A stretch of DNA of 64,000 nt from Galbitalea sp036499165 (GCA_036499165.1 DASYEE010000128.1:1-64000), one strand, 5' to 3'. Positions 8,659 to 17,687 are shown, counted from the first letter of the stretch. The notes: generated by a model not told the origin, from the letters alone. A program made the numbers and translations.

Positions 8659-9855
8659 ATGACAACGCTCGCGAGCCGGACCTCTCCCCGCCACCACCGT
8701 GGCATCAACCGGGGAGAGGCCCGCTCGGGGTGGCTCTTCACCGCCCCGACCCTCATCCTGCTCGGTCTCTTCCTCGTCGTGCCGATCTTCATGGCGCTGT
8801 GGGTCGCGTTCTCCGACTGGAACGGCAACGGGAGTCCGTTCACGAGCGCTGTGCACTTCATCGGCCTCTCGAACTTCGGCTCTGTGCTGAGCGGCGGCGG
8901 TCTCGACGAACAGAACTTCGGCCAGGCGCTGCGCAACAATGCCTGGTACGTCATCCTTGTCGTCCCGATCCAGACGATCGTCGCGCTGTTCCTCGCCGTG
9001 ATGGTCAACCGGCAGATCCTCAAGGGGCGCGGCATCTTCCGCACCGCGTTCTACTTCCCCTCCGTCACAAGCTCCGTCGCCATCACCGTGCTGTGGCTGT
9101 TCCTGTTCAGCCAGTCCGGCGCCATCAACAATGTGCTCGGCTGGTTCGGGATCAACGGGCCGAACTGGTTCAACGAGCCGTCCGGCATCATCCAGGACGG
9201 GCTCGCCGGTCTTGGCGTGAAGTCCGGGCCCGGGTTCCTCACAGGCAACTCATTTCTCGGCGTCTCGTGGTGGGACTGGATCGGCGGCCCGTCTGTCGCC
9301 ATGACTGCGCTGATCTTCATGGCCATCTTCACCACGAGCGGCACCTTCATGCTCCTGTTCATTGCGGCGCTGCAGAACATGAGCGGCGAAGTGCAGGAGG
9401 CCGCAATGGTCGATGGTGCAACTGGCTGGCAGCGATTCCGCTTCGTCACGCTGCCGCAACTGCGACCGACCCTGTTCACCGTGCTGACTCTCGGGCTGAT
9501 CGGCGGGTGGCAGATCTTCGACCAGATCTACACGGGTACGCAGGGCGGCCCGGCGAACACCACGACTTCGCCCGCGTATCTCGCCTACTCGACGGCTTTC
9601 GGCAACGGGCAGGAGTGGGGACAGGGCGCGGCGATCGGGTTCATCGTCTTCGCGATCATCGTCGTGTTCACGATCGTGCAGCGCGTGATCCTTCGCGAGC
9701 GCAAGGTCTCGAAGCGGCGGATGCGGCTCTACAACCTGCCACCGTCGGCGCGAGACGGCAGCAGCAACGATGAGGATGACCAGGGCCCGGGCATGCAGGC
9801 GGCAGTCGGCATCGCAACGGAGTCCCAGGTGAACAGGTCAGGGGGCACGGTATGA
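8659..9855 (+). CDS. Sugar ABC transporter permease (MalF type)
   Basis: 398 residues with six main membrane helices and the cytoplasmic EAA loop EAAMVDGATGWQRFRFVTLP that contacts the ATPase. The protein starts with about 30 cytoplasmic residues and ends with a polar tail of about 50 residues. It follows the binding protein by nine bases and overlaps the next permease by four (ATGA). No ATPase is encoded in the operon, so a shared MsiK-like ATPase elsewhere is presumably used, as is common in actinobacteria. Confidence 0.92.
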   Translation: MTTLASRTSPRHHRGINRGEARSGWLFTAPTLILLGLFLVVPIFMALWVAFSDWNGNGSPFTSAVHFIGLSNFGSVLSGGGLDEQNFGQALRNNAWYVILVVPIQTIVALFLAVMVNRQILKGRGIFRTAFYFPSVTSSVAITVLWLFLFSQSGAINNVLGWFGINGPNWFNEPSGIIQDGLAGLGVKSGPGFLTGNSFLGVSWWDWIGGPSVAMTALIFMAIFTTSGTFMLLFIAALQNMSGEVQEAAMVDGATGWQRFRFVTLPQLRPTLFTVLTLGLIGGWQIFDQIYTGTQGGPANTTTSPAYLAYSTAFGNGQEWGQGAAIGFIVFAIIVVFTIVQRVILRERKVSKRRMRLYNLPPSARDGSSNDEDDQGPGMQAAVGIATESQVNRSGGTV

Positions 9856-10769
9856 GCGTCGCGCTCGACCGGCCGGACCTCGCGCCAGTCGAGACTGAGC
9901 CGCAGAAGAAGCAGCCGATCCGGTTCCGCGAACGACTGACGCCTCGCCAACTCTGGGGCAACGCCATCGTCTACGCGGTGCTGACCATCATCGCCGTCCT
10001 GTACATCTATCCGTTCCTGATCGAGGTCTTCACCTCGTTCAAGACCGACCCGGATGCGACCGCGAACGCGATATCCCTGGTGCCGCCGACGTGGACGACC
10101 GCCGCCTACCAACAACTCTTTGCGAATTCAGACTTCCCGATCTGGTTCAAAAACTCCGTCGTCGTTACCGTGGTCGTCACGGCTGGCCGCGTCTTCTTCG
10201 ACTCGCTCGCCGGGTATGCGCTGGCGCGGCTCAATTTCCGGGGCAGGGCTGGCATCTTCGCCGGTCTCATCGCCGTCATGAGCGTGCCGTCTGTAGTCCT
10301 GCTCATCCCGAAGTTCCTCGTACTGAACTCCCTCGGCCTGTACAACTCCTACGCCGGCATGATCCTGCCGCTGCTGGTCGACGCAGCAGGCGTCTTCATC
10401 ATGAAGAACTTCTTCGAGTCGATCCCGAAGAGCGTGGAAGAGCAGGCCCGCATCGACGGCGCGGGCACGTTCCGCACGTTCTGGTCGATCGTCCTTCCGA
10501 TGGCGCGGCCTGCTCTCGTCACCATCTTCATCCTGTCGTTCCAGGGTTCATGGAACGAGCTGGCACAGTTCATCATCTCGACCAACGACCCGAGTCTGAC
10601 AACCCTGACCAAGGGCGTCGCGTCGCTTGCCTCGGGGCAGCTCGGAGCCGCGAACCGCTACCCGCTGAAGCTCGGCGCTGCGCTGATCATGACCATCCCG
10701 GTCGCGGTGCTGTTCTTCGTGTTCCAGCGCAAGATCATGAACACGAGCGACGGAGCGGTCAAGGAGTGA
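9852..10769 (+). CDS. Sugar ABC transporter permease (MalG type)
   Basis: 305 residues with six predicted membrane helices and the EAA-type loop EEQARIDGAGTFRTFWSIVL. Starts within the stop of the MalF-type gene (ATGA overlap), so the two permeases are produced in equal amounts and form the heterodimeric channel of a carbohydrate importer (CUT1 class). The hydrolase gene follows 44 bp downstream in the same operon. Confidence 0.92.
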   Translation: MSVALDRPDLAPVETEPQKKQPIRFRERLTPRQLWGNAIVYAVLTIIAVLYIYPFLIEVFTSFKTDPDATANAISLVPPTWTTAAYQQLFANSDFPIWFKNSVVVTVVVTAGRVFFDSLAGYALARLNFRGRAGIFAGLIAVMSVPSVVLLIPKFLVLNSLGLYNSYAGMILPLLVDAAGVFIMKNFFESIPKSVEEQARIDGAGTFRTFWSIVLPMARPALVTIFILSFQGSWNELAQFIISTNDPSLTTLTKGVASLASGQLGAANRYPLKLGAALIMTIPVAVLFFVFQRKIMNTSDGAVKE

Positions 10770-10813
10770 CGAGGGACGCATTGCAGCACGAAACCGCACA
10801 GGGGGAGACCACA

Positions 10814-12688
10814 GTGGACACGATGACCAAGCACAGGCAGCCGCTCTTGAGCGAGCAGACCGTCGTCCTGCGTGCTCCGGCCCAGGCGTGGTCCGAGGCA
10901 TCCGGTGCGATGGGCGGCAACACTGTCGACGGGCTGTATGTCTCGGATGTCCGGATCGTCTCGGTGCTCGGCGTCACCTACGACGGCGTTCCCGGCGAAC
11001 TCATCGCGACGGAAGCGCACTCGGCCGACACGGCGCGCTTCGTCTCGGTCCTCCGCACGCAGGACGATGATCTGCCGGACCCACGGATCCGTGCCGTCCA
11101 CGAGCGCGCGGTGCGACAGGATGGCGCGACCGAGACGATCACGATCGCCTCGACGCTTGACCGACCGGTGACGATCGAGGTCGTCGTGAGTCTCGCGAGC
11201 GACCTGGCCGACATGGACGCGGTCAAGAGCGGCACGGCTGGCGCTGCTGTCGACATCCGGTTGGACGGCGAGTCGGCCAGGTGGTCGCGCGGTGCGGTGT
11301 CTGCGGACGCCGTGGCTCCGGGCGCCCGGATTTCGGCCGGCGAGACCTTGACGTTTTCGTGGATGCTCGAGGTGCCAGCGAAGGGTTCGGCGAGCGCGAG
11401 CTGGTCTGTGCGGGCAGAGGATTCGAGTGCCGTCGTAGTTGGCGCAAGCACTCCAGCCGACTGGGCGACCCCGGGGCACAGCGGTGACGACAGGCTCGAC
11501 CGCTGGCTGGCGCGAGCGCTCGTCGACCTTGAAGCACTCAGGATGTCCCCCGCCACCGATTCGGACGCCGTGTTCCTGGCGGCTGGCGCGCCGTGGTTCT
11601 TCACCCTGTTCGGCCGGGACTCGATCTGGGCAGCCCGCCTCATGCTGCCCCTCGGTGGCCGACTCGCGGCCGACACGCTTCGAGTGCTCGCGAGCATGCA
11701 GGGAACGAAGAACGAAAACGAGACCGCCGAACAGCCGGGCAAGATCATGCACGAGTTGCGACGACAGGCGCTGCAGCTCCCATCGGAGGGGGTGACCCTG
11801 CCGCCGCTCTATTACGGAACGGTCGACGCCACCTCCCTCTGGGTGTGCCTGCTGCACGACGCCTGGCGCGCCGGGATGACAGACCGCGAGGTCGAGGCGT
11901 TGCTCCCCAACCTCACGGCCGCCCTCGAGTGGATGCGCGACTACGGCGACGCAGACGGCGACGGCCTGCTCGAATACATCGACACGAGCGGCCACGGGCT
12001 CACCAACCAGGGCTGGAAAGACTCGGGCGACTCCGTGCAGTGGCGCAACGGCACGCTGGCCGAAGGTCCCATTGCGCTCTGCGAAGTGCAGGGCTACGCC
12101 TACGAGGCAGCGCTTCATGGCGCTGACCTGCTTGAGCATTTCGGACGCGACGGACGCGAGTGGCGGGAGTGGGCATCCCGGCTTCGCGCCCGCTTCAACG
12201 AGAGCTTCTGGATCGAGGATGCCGCGGGCGCCTACCCGGCGATCGCACTCGACGTGCACAAACGCCCGGTCGATACCGTGACGAGCAACATGGGTCACCT
12301 GCTCGGCACCGGACTGCTCGACGAGCAGCAGGGTCGGCTCATCGCGGCTCGGCTCGTGTCGCCGGAGCTGTCTTCCGGTTACGGTCTTCGCACGATGTCG
12401 ACCGACGCGGCTGGGTATTGGCCGCTCAGCTACCACGGCGGAAGCGTCTGGGCGCACGACACGGCGATCGCGGTGCGCGGTCTCGCGATCGATGGGCACG
12501 CGGATGCGGCGGCCGTGCTCACCGAGGGACTCCTGGCGGCAGCGGCATCCTTCGACTATCGGATGCCAGAACTGCACTCAGGCGACCCGGCGACCGAGTT
12601 CTCGCGTGCCATCCCCTACCCCGCCGCCTGCCGTCCGCAGGCCTGGTCGGCCGCCGCCGCGGTTGCCGTCTGGGCCGCGCGGCAGTAG
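10814..12688 (+). CDS. Amylo-alpha-1,6-glucosidase-like glycoside hydrolase
   Basis: 624 residues. The N-terminal part (about 10-200) resembles the GDE_N_bis domain (GLYVSDVRIVSVLGVTYDG). The C-terminal part (about 215-620) is an (alpha/alpha)6 barrel of the glycogen-debranching/MGH1 group, with FFTLFGRDSIWAARLMLP and GYGLRTMSTDAAGYWPLSYH. GTG at 10814 is chosen because GGGGGAG sits eight bases upstream. No signal peptide is seen, so it acts in the cytoplasm on the oligosaccharide brought in by the preceding transporter. The exact linkage cut is not certain. The gene ends next to the tandem repeat array. Confidence 0.82.
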   Translation: MDTMTKHRQPLLSEQTVVLRAPAQAWSEASGAMGGNTVDGLYVSDVRIVSVLGVTYDGVPGELIATEAHSADTARFVSVLRTQDDDLPDPRIRAVHERAVRQDGATETITIASTLDRPVTIEVVVSLASDLADMDAVKSGTAGAAVDIRLDGESARWSRGAVSADAVAPGARISAGETLTFSWMLEVPAKGSASASWSVRAEDSSAVVVGASTPADWATPGHSGDDRLDRWLARALVDLEALRMSPATDSDAVFLAAGAPWFFTLFGRDSIWAARLMLPLGGRLAADTLRVLASMQGTKNENETAEQPGKIMHELRRQALQLPSEGVTLPPLYYGTVDATSLWVCLLHDAWRAGMTDREVEALLPNLTAALEWMRDYGDADGDGLLEYIDTSGHGLTNQGWKDSGDSVQWRNGTLAEGPIALCEVQGYAYEAALHGADLLEHFGRDGREWREWASRLRARFNESFWIEDAAGAYPAIALDVHKRPVDTVTSNMGHLLGTGLLDEQQGRLIAARLVSPELSSGYGLRTMSTDAAGYWPLSYHGGSVWAHDTAIAVRGLAIDGHADAAAVLTEGLLAAAASFDYRMPELHSGDPATEFSRAIPYPAACRPQAWSAAAAVAVWAARQ

Positions 12689-12704
12689 CCGGCGTCACGC
12701 CGCC

Positions 12705-12936
12705 GGTCGAGTAGCCGCGCGAAGCCGGCGTCATCGAGACCAACCAACGACCTGACACCGCCGGTCCAGTAGCCGCGCGAAGCCGGCGTCATCGAGACCA
12801 CCCAGCGACCTAACACCGCCGGTCGAGTAGCCGCGCGAAGCCGGCGTCATCGAGACCAACCAACGACCTAACACCGCCGGTCGAATAGCCGCGCGAAGCC
12901 GGCGTCATCGAGACCAACCACCGAGCTAACTGCTTT
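12705..12936. repeat. 58-bp tandem repeat array, four copies
   Basis: Four head-to-tail units start at 12705, 12763, 12821 and 12879, exactly 58 bp apart. Each has a 37-bp core from GGTCGAGTAGCC to ATCGAGACC, whose ends are roughly complementary (GGTC...GACC), and a 21-bp linker AACCAACGACCTAACACCGCC with few changes. The last unit runs into the 3' end of the flavoprotein gene. The same core recurs singly elsewhere in the window. Because linkers are nearly identical it is not a CRISPR array. Confidence 0.9.
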
Positions 12937-14032
12937 GGAGCTTCGAGAGGGTTGCGACGACCTGACGCGCGATCATGCGCCCCGCGCGGTTCGCACCGAT
13001 CGTCGAGGCCTGCGGGCCATAGCCGGCGAAGAAGATCCGCGGGTCGCGGAATGACGTACCTGCGCCCACCGCGATACCGCCCTCCTTCTCACGGAGTTTC
13101 AGCGGCGCGAGGTGACGAAGCTCAGGGCGGAAGCCCGTGGCCCAGATGATCGCATCCACGTGCTGGAACGTGCCGTCGGGCCACCGCACCCCGTCCGGTT
13201 CGATCGCCGAGAACATCGGTTTGGGCTTCAGTACCCCGCGCTCGATGCCGGCCTGGATGCGCCGGGTACGGGGCACTCCTGTGCCACTCACGATGCTCGG
13301 GAGGGCCCGACCGGCACGCGCTGCCTCATCCTGTTTCGCGACGGCGGCCGTCCCGGCCTCCATGTTGAGCTCGCCCTCGTCGAGGAACTCGAGCTCGCGC
13401 CGGGTCGTCCAGGTGAGCTGGCTCGCTATGCCGTCGAGTTCCAGCAGGAAGCCGATGGCGGAGGTCCCGCCGCCTACCACGAGCACGCTTTGCCCCTCGA
13501 ACTGCTTCGCGTCGATGTAGTCGGTGGTGTGCACCTGGCGACCAGCGAAGTCGTCGCGGCCGGGGTACCAGGGCACGAAGGGTGCGCCCCAGGTGCCCGT
13601 CGCGTTCACGACGATGTCGGTTGTGACATCCTGTTCGGTCTCATCGCCGCGGAAGGTGACAAGCAGGTTGTCTGCGTTGTTGTTGACTACGGAGACGACG
13701 TTCGCTGGCCTGACGACCTGGAAGCCGTAGTGCTCCTCATACCTGCGGTAATAGTCGGCGACGACATCTCGCGCCGGAAGCGTGCGGTCGGCCGTGTCGA
13801 AGCTGAGACCGAGGTCGTCCATGCCGGGCAGATCGTTGACCCGGTGAGCCGAGCCGAGCCGCAGCCCCTCCCAACGAAACTGCCACGCGCCGCCCGTCAA
13901 CGGGCCCCGATCGAGCAGGACAAATTCGTTGCCAGCGTCGAGCCCGAGCCGCTTCAAATAGAAGGCGACCGACAGTCCAGCCTGCCCAGCACCGATCACG
14001 ACAACGGAAGTGTCGGTTCCATCGGTGGTCAC
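12926..14032 (-). CDS. FAD/NAD(P)-dependent monooxygenase-like flavoprotein
   Basis: 368 residues. Two Rossmann fingerprints are visible: VVVIGAGQAGLSVAFYL near the N-terminus (FAD) and VLVVGGGTSAIGFLLEL near residue 185 (NADPH). IIWATGFRPEL near the end is the ATGF motif of flavin monooxygenases and related oxidoreductases. The substrate is unknown. The gene starts with GTG, and TAACGT lies six bases upstream, suggesting a leaderless mRNA. Its 3' end abuts the 58-bp repeat array, which may have displaced the original terminator. Confidence 0.85.
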   Translation of the reverse strand: MTTDGTDTSVVVIGAGQAGLSVAFYLKRLGLDAGNEFVLLDRGPLTGGAWQFRWEGLRLGSAHRVNDLPGMDDLGLSFDTADRTLPARDVVADYYRRYEEHYGFQVVRPANVVSVVNNNADNLLVTFRGDETEQDVTTDIVVNATGTWGAPFVPWYPGRDDFAGRQVHTTDYIDAKQFEGQSVLVVGGGTSAIGFLLELDGIASQLTWTTRRELEFLDEGELNMEAGTAAVAKQDEAARAGRALPSIVSGTGVPRTRRIQAGIERGVLKPKPMFSAIEPDGVRWPDGTFQHVDAIIWATGFRPELRHLAPLKLREKEGGIAVGAGTSFRDPRIFFAGYGPQASTIGANRAGRMIARQVVATLSKLQSS

Positions 14033-14196
14033 CCGACAACGTTACCCTCGCACGGTCGCGCGTGCCGCCGAGGTTGCTGGCCGGGTTGCCACCGAACCGA
14101 CGACCGGGATGCAGCGGAGGGACCCTCTTCGCGTGATAAACTCACCGTTGGATTTCTATCTATCGTCGATCGTTTTTCTACATGAGGGGGTCACGC

Positions 14197-14394
14197 ATGG
14201 GGCGCGGCCGTCAGAAGGCAAAGCACACCAAGGTTGCCCGGGATCTGAAGTACTACAGCCCGGACACCAATTACAGTGCGTTGGCCAATGAACTGCACAG
14301 CAGTACACCCGCGTCGTCCGAGATGGACAAGTGGGCTGAGTACATCGACGGCGACGAGTCTGAGGATGCCGACGAGGAGTCGCGCACCGCGTAA
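14197..14394 (+). CDS. DUF3073 family small protein
   Basis: A 65-residue polar protein beginning MGRGRQKAKHTKVARDLKYY and continuing SPDTNYSALANEL, the signature of the actinobacterial DUF3073 family. The C-terminus is acidic. An in-frame ATG lies 15 bases upstream, but the ATG at 14197 gives the family N-terminus and has a GAGGGGG sequence seven bases before it. The function is not known. It is convergent to purM, an arrangement also found in mycobacteria, which suggests long-standing linkage with purine genes. Confidence 0.92.
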   Translation: MGRGRQKAKHTKVARDLKYYSPDTNYSALANELHSSTPASSEMDKWAEYIDGDESEDADEESRTA

Positions 14395-14431
14395 CTCGGT
14401 GTCATTCCGTCCGCAAATCCCTCCTCTCCTT

Positions 14432-14503
14432 CAAGCGCCGGAAGAAATGACATGGGAGCCGCCGCTATAGCGCGGGCTCTTATGTGGTTTCTTCCGGCGC
14501 TTG
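14432..14503. terminator. Nested long hairpin between DUF3073 and purM
   Basis: A perfect 16-bp inverted repeat, CAAGCGCCGGAAGAAA at 14432-14447 and its complement at 14488-14503, encloses a second stem (GAGCCGCCGCTA / TAGCGCGGGCTC, 10 of 12 paired) around 14456-14480. No T-run follows on either side. It lies between two convergent genes and is probably a bidirectional terminator. Confidence 0.75.
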
Positions 14504-14541
14504 GAGTAGCTGGGCGAATTGCGGGAGCGCGGGGTTAGGGG

Positions 14542-15645
14542 TTAGGAGGCGTAGCGGCCGGTGAGGCGCACGGCACCGCCGTTGACGCCCTTGGCCCCCT
14601 GCTCCCAGCCGTCGCCGACCGAATGCTCACTCGTGTGAACCTCGCCCGCGATCCAGGCCGGGAACCCGTCGACGGCAAGCTTCTCGATCACGCCAGCCGC
14701 GACATCCGGTGACACGACGGCGATCATGCCGATTCCCAAATTCCAGGTGCCTTCCGTCGACTCGAGGTCGACGCCACCAAGTCCGGCCAGCACCTGGAAG
14801 ACGGGCGCCGGCGTCCAGCTGGCGCGATCGACCTCGGCCCATGACCCGATCGGCAGCACGCGCGCGAGGTTGGCCGCGATGCCGCCGCCCGTGATGTGCG
14901 AAAGCGCATGGATGCCGCGACCGGCCGCCTGGTCAGACAAGAGGCGCAGCAGCGGTGCGGTGTAGAGCCGGGTCGGCTCGAGCAGGACCTCACCGACGAC
15001 GCCACCGAGTTCTGCGCTCTGGTCGGTGTACCCGATCGAGTTCTGAGCCAAAATGTGGCGCACGAGCGAGAACCCGTTGGAGTGCAGGCCGGATGACCCG
15101 ATCGCGATGACGACGTCGCCGTCTTTCACGAGGTGGGGGCCGAGCTGCGCATCCGCCTCGACTGCACCGACGGCGGCGCCCGCAACGTCATAGTCGTCCG
15201 GCCCGAGGAGTCCGGGATGCTCGGCCGTCTCGCCACCGACGAGAGCAGTCCGCGTCTCCGAGCACGCCCGCGCGATGCCCGCGACGATGTCCGCGATGCG
15301 CGACGGCACCACCTTTCCGCAGGCGATGTAGTCGGTCATGAAGAGCGGCTTCGCTCCGACCACGACGATGTCGTCGACGACCATCCCGACCAGGTCCTGG
15401 CCAATGGTGTCGTGCTTGTCGAGCGCCTGGGCGATCGCGACTTTGGTTCCAACGCCATCCGTCGAGGTCGCGAGCAGCGGCCTCCGGTAGCTCTTCAGGA
15501 ACGAGACGTCGAACAGCCCCGCGAACCCGCCGACCCCGCCGAGAACCTCAGGGCCGTGCGTCTTCTGCACCGCCGATTTCATGAGTTCGACGGCGAGGTC
15601 GCCCGCCGCAGTATCGACGCCGGCCTCGCGGTAGCTGGTTGCCAT
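14542..15645 (-). CDS. purM: Phosphoribosylformylglycinamidine cyclo-ligase (AIR synthetase)
   Basis: 367 residues, the normal PurM length. It makes aminoimidazole ribonucleotide from FGAM and ATP, step five of purine synthesis. Visible motifs are STDGVGTKVAIAQ, VDDIVVVGAKPLFMTDY, GGETAEHPG, SSGLHSNGFSLVR and HITGGGIAANLARVLP, which make up the ATP/FGAM site of the PurM fold. It is divergent from purF across 95 bp, whereas in many actinobacteria purF and purM are tandem. A CAGACT box seven bases upstream of the ATG could give a leaderless mRNA. Confidence 0.97.
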   Translation of the reverse strand: MATSYREAGVDTAAGDLAVELMKSAVQKTHGPEVLGGVGGFAGLFDVSFLKSYRRPLLATSTDGVGTKVAIAQALDKHDTIGQDLVGMVVDDIVVVGAKPLFMTDYIACGKVVPSRIADIVAGIARACSETRTALVGGETAEHPGLLGPDDYDVAGAAVGAVEADAQLGPHLVKDGDVVIAIGSSGLHSNGFSLVRHILAQNSIGYTDQSAELGGVVGEVLLEPTRLYTAPLLRLLSDQAAGRGIHALSHITGGGIAANLARVLPIGSWAEVDRASWTPAPVFQVLAGLGGVDLESTEGTWNLGIGMIAVVSPDVAAGVIEKLAVDGFPAWIAGEVHTSEHSVGDGWEQGAKGVNGGAVRLTGRYAS

Positions 15646-15740
15646 GGCTATAAGTCTGCCTCACGCAGCGCGCCCAGCCATGCGCCCGTAGACTGGAGCC
15701 GACTTATTTCCGGTTCAAGCGTCAGGAACCCCCCGACAGC

Positions 15741-17198
15741 ATGTGCGGCATCGTGGGCATCGTCTCATCACAACCCGTCAACCAGCAGGTCTACGACAGC
15801 CTGTCGCTTCTGCAGCACCGTGGGCAGGATTCGACCGGCATCGCGACGGCCGAGGGCGACACCTTCCACATGTTCAAGGCCAAGGGCCAGGTGCGGGAGG
15901 CGTACCGCACTCGCGACATGCGCACCCTGGTCGGCACGATGGGCCTCGGCCACGTGCGCTACGCGACCCGCGGCAGCGCTGCGAACGAGGAAGAGGCGCA
16001 GCCCTTCTACGTGAACGCTCCGTACGGCATCATCCTGATCCACAACGGCAACCTCACCAACACGCGGGAGCTCACGCAGGAGCTGTTCCACGTCGACCGG
16101 CGCCACCTCAACACCTCGAGCGACACTGAGCTGCTCGTCAACGTGCTCGCCAACGAGCTGCAGGAGCAGGTCAGCGGCTCGGAGCTCGACCCCGACCAGA
16201 TCTTCACCGCGATCTCGCGCCTGCACGAGCGCGTCGAGGGCTCGTATGCTGCGATCGCCCTCATCGCCGGCCACGGGCTGCTCGCCTTCCGCGACCCGTT
16301 CGGGATCCGCCCGCTGGTCCTTGGCCGCAAACAAACGGGCTTCGTTGGGGATGACTGGATCGTCGCATCCGAATCTCTCGTTCTCGAGCACGGCGGCTAC
16401 GAAATCGTGCGCGACCTCGAGCCGGGAGAAGCGGTCTTCATCGCGGCCAACGGCGAGATGACGTCGAAGCAGTGTGCCGCGAATCCGCGCCTGATTCCGT
16501 GCTCGTTCGAGTACGTCTACCTCGCTCGGCCCGACTCAGTCATGAATGGCATCTCGGTTTATGAGGCGCGCCTGCGCCTCGGCGATCGCCTCGCCGACAC
16601 GATCGCGAAGTACACGCCGATGGGCGACATTGACGTTGTCATGCCCATCCCCGACTCGTCGAGGCCAGCGGCAATGCAGGTCGCCCAGAAGCTCGGCGTC
16701 GAATACCGCGAGGGCTTCTACAAGAACCGCTACGTCGGTCGCACGTTCATCATGCCGGGCCAGGCGGAGCGCAAGAAGTCGGTTAAACAGAAGCTGAACG
16801 CGATGTCGAGCGAATTCAAGGGCAAGAACATTTTGATCGTCGACGACTCGATCGTGCGAGGCACGACATCCAAGGAGATCGTGCAGATGGCGCGGGAGGC
16901 CGGCGCGAACAAGGTCACCTTCACCTCAGCCGCGCCGCCCGTTCGTTACCCTCACGTCTACGGGATCAACATGCCGACCCGCCACGAGCTGGTGGCGCAC
17001 GGGCGGAAGATCCCGGAGATCAACACGGAGCTGGGGAGCGACAACCTCATCTTCCAGGAGGTCGCAGACATGGAGTCGGCGATCCTGCAGGGGTCGAACG
17101 TCGCATCCCTTGAGATGAGCTGTTTTACGGGCGAATACGTCACCGGAACCGTGACGCCGGAGTACCTCGCCTGGGTCGAAGCCAACCAGCCGAGCTGA
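15741..17198 (+). CDS. purF: Amidophosphoribosyltransferase
   Basis: 485 residues, committing enzyme of purine synthesis (PRPP plus glutamine to phosphoribosylamine). The N-terminus MCGIVGIVS places the catalytic Cys directly after Met, so there is no propeptide. The glutaminase domain (about 1-235) includes HNGNLTN and SDTELLV; the PRTase domain has the PRPP loop ILIVDDSIVRGTTSKEIV. The gene is divergent from purM. A compact hairpin at 17209-17227 follows the stop codon. Confidence 0.97.
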   Translation: MCGIVGIVSSQPVNQQVYDSLSLLQHRGQDSTGIATAEGDTFHMFKAKGQVREAYRTRDMRTLVGTMGLGHVRYATRGSAANEEEAQPFYVNAPYGIILIHNGNLTNTRELTQELFHVDRRHLNTSSDTELLVNVLANELQEQVSGSELDPDQIFTAISRLHERVEGSYAAIALIAGHGLLAFRDPFGIRPLVLGRKQTGFVGDDWIVASESLVLEHGGYEIVRDLEPGEAVFIAANGEMTSKQCAANPRLIPCSFEYVYLARPDSVMNGISVYEARLRLGDRLADTIAKYTPMGDIDVVMPIPDSSRPAAMQVAQKLGVEYREGFYKNRYVGRTFIMPGQAERKKSVKQKLNAMSSEFKGKNILIVDDSIVRGTTSKEIVQMAREAGANKVTFTSAAPPVRYPHVYGINMPTRHELVAHGRKIPEINTELGSDNLIFQEVADMESAILQGSNVASLEMSCFTGEYVTGTVTPEYLAWVEANQPS

Positions 17199-17208
17199 GG
17201 TGCCTGGA

Positions 17209-17227
17209 CGGGCGGCCGAGCCGCCCG
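17209..17227. terminator. Compact GC hairpin after purF
   Basis: CGGGCGGC, loop CGA, GCCGCCCG: an 8-bp perfect stem with a three-base loop, ten bases after the purF stop and directly before the convergent lipoprotein stop. No T-tract follows. Confidence 0.65.
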
Positions 17228-17228
17228 G

Positions 17229-17687
17229 TCACTTCTGTTTCGTGAACTGGTACTCGTTGCGGTTATCTGGCCGACCAAGGTAGACGAACAGGTGGAAGGG
17301 AGCCGCGCTCGAGACCACGAGCGTGAGCCCGGTGTTCGGTCCGACGGTCTTCGGGTCTGCAAAATCCAACTGCACTCCGGGCGCGCCGCCGACGTCGTTG
17401 CCGCCACTGCCGATGGACCAGCTGCCGGCGACGTCGACGTCCGGCCCCTTTGGGCTCTCGCCGGCAGCGACATCCAACTGCTCGACGACGCCCGTCGGGA
17501 TGCCCGTGAGCACGAACCCGCCGTCGGATTCGAGGTCGAGCGTGGTGTGCCCGTGCGTCCAAGTGCCCTCGACCTGCGAGTGCGTCGGCGGCGGCACGAT
17601 GACCGCGGGCTGACAGCCGGCCAGCAGCGTTCCGACGGCGACGACGCTAACCGTCGCAGCGAGAGCACGTGCCAGGCGAGTTACCAC
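17229..17687 (-). CDS. Small predicted lipoprotein of unknown function
   Basis: 152 residues. The N-terminus MVTRLARALAATVSVVAVG is followed by the lipobox LLAGC, predicting membrane anchoring at Cys on the outer face. The mature part starts with a Pro-rich linker and contains EGTWTHGHTTLDLESDGGFVL, a lipocalin-like or META-like beta pattern, but I do not recognise the family. TAGCCT lies six bases before the GTG start, so the mRNA may be leaderless. It is convergent with purF and 27 bp downstream of the following membrane-protein gene. Confidence 0.75.
   Translation of the reverse strand: MVTRLARALAATVSVVAVGTLLAGCQPAVIVPPPTHSQVEGTWTHGHTTLDLESDGGFVLTGIPTGVVEQLDVAAGESPKGPDVDVAGSWSIGSGGNDVGGAPGVQLDFADPKTVGPNTGLTLVVSSAAPFHLFVYLGRPDNRNEYQFTKQK

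Noticed and set aside
10658..12577. 639-codon open frame on the minus strand
   Set aside because: It lies wholly opposite the amylo-1,6-glucosidase-like gene, is Arg/His/Gly-rich without family motifs, and is a GC-bias shadow.
12705..12936. Possible CRISPR array
   Set aside because: The 21-bp intervals between the 37-bp cores are nearly identical to one another, so there are no spacers, and no cas gene is near.
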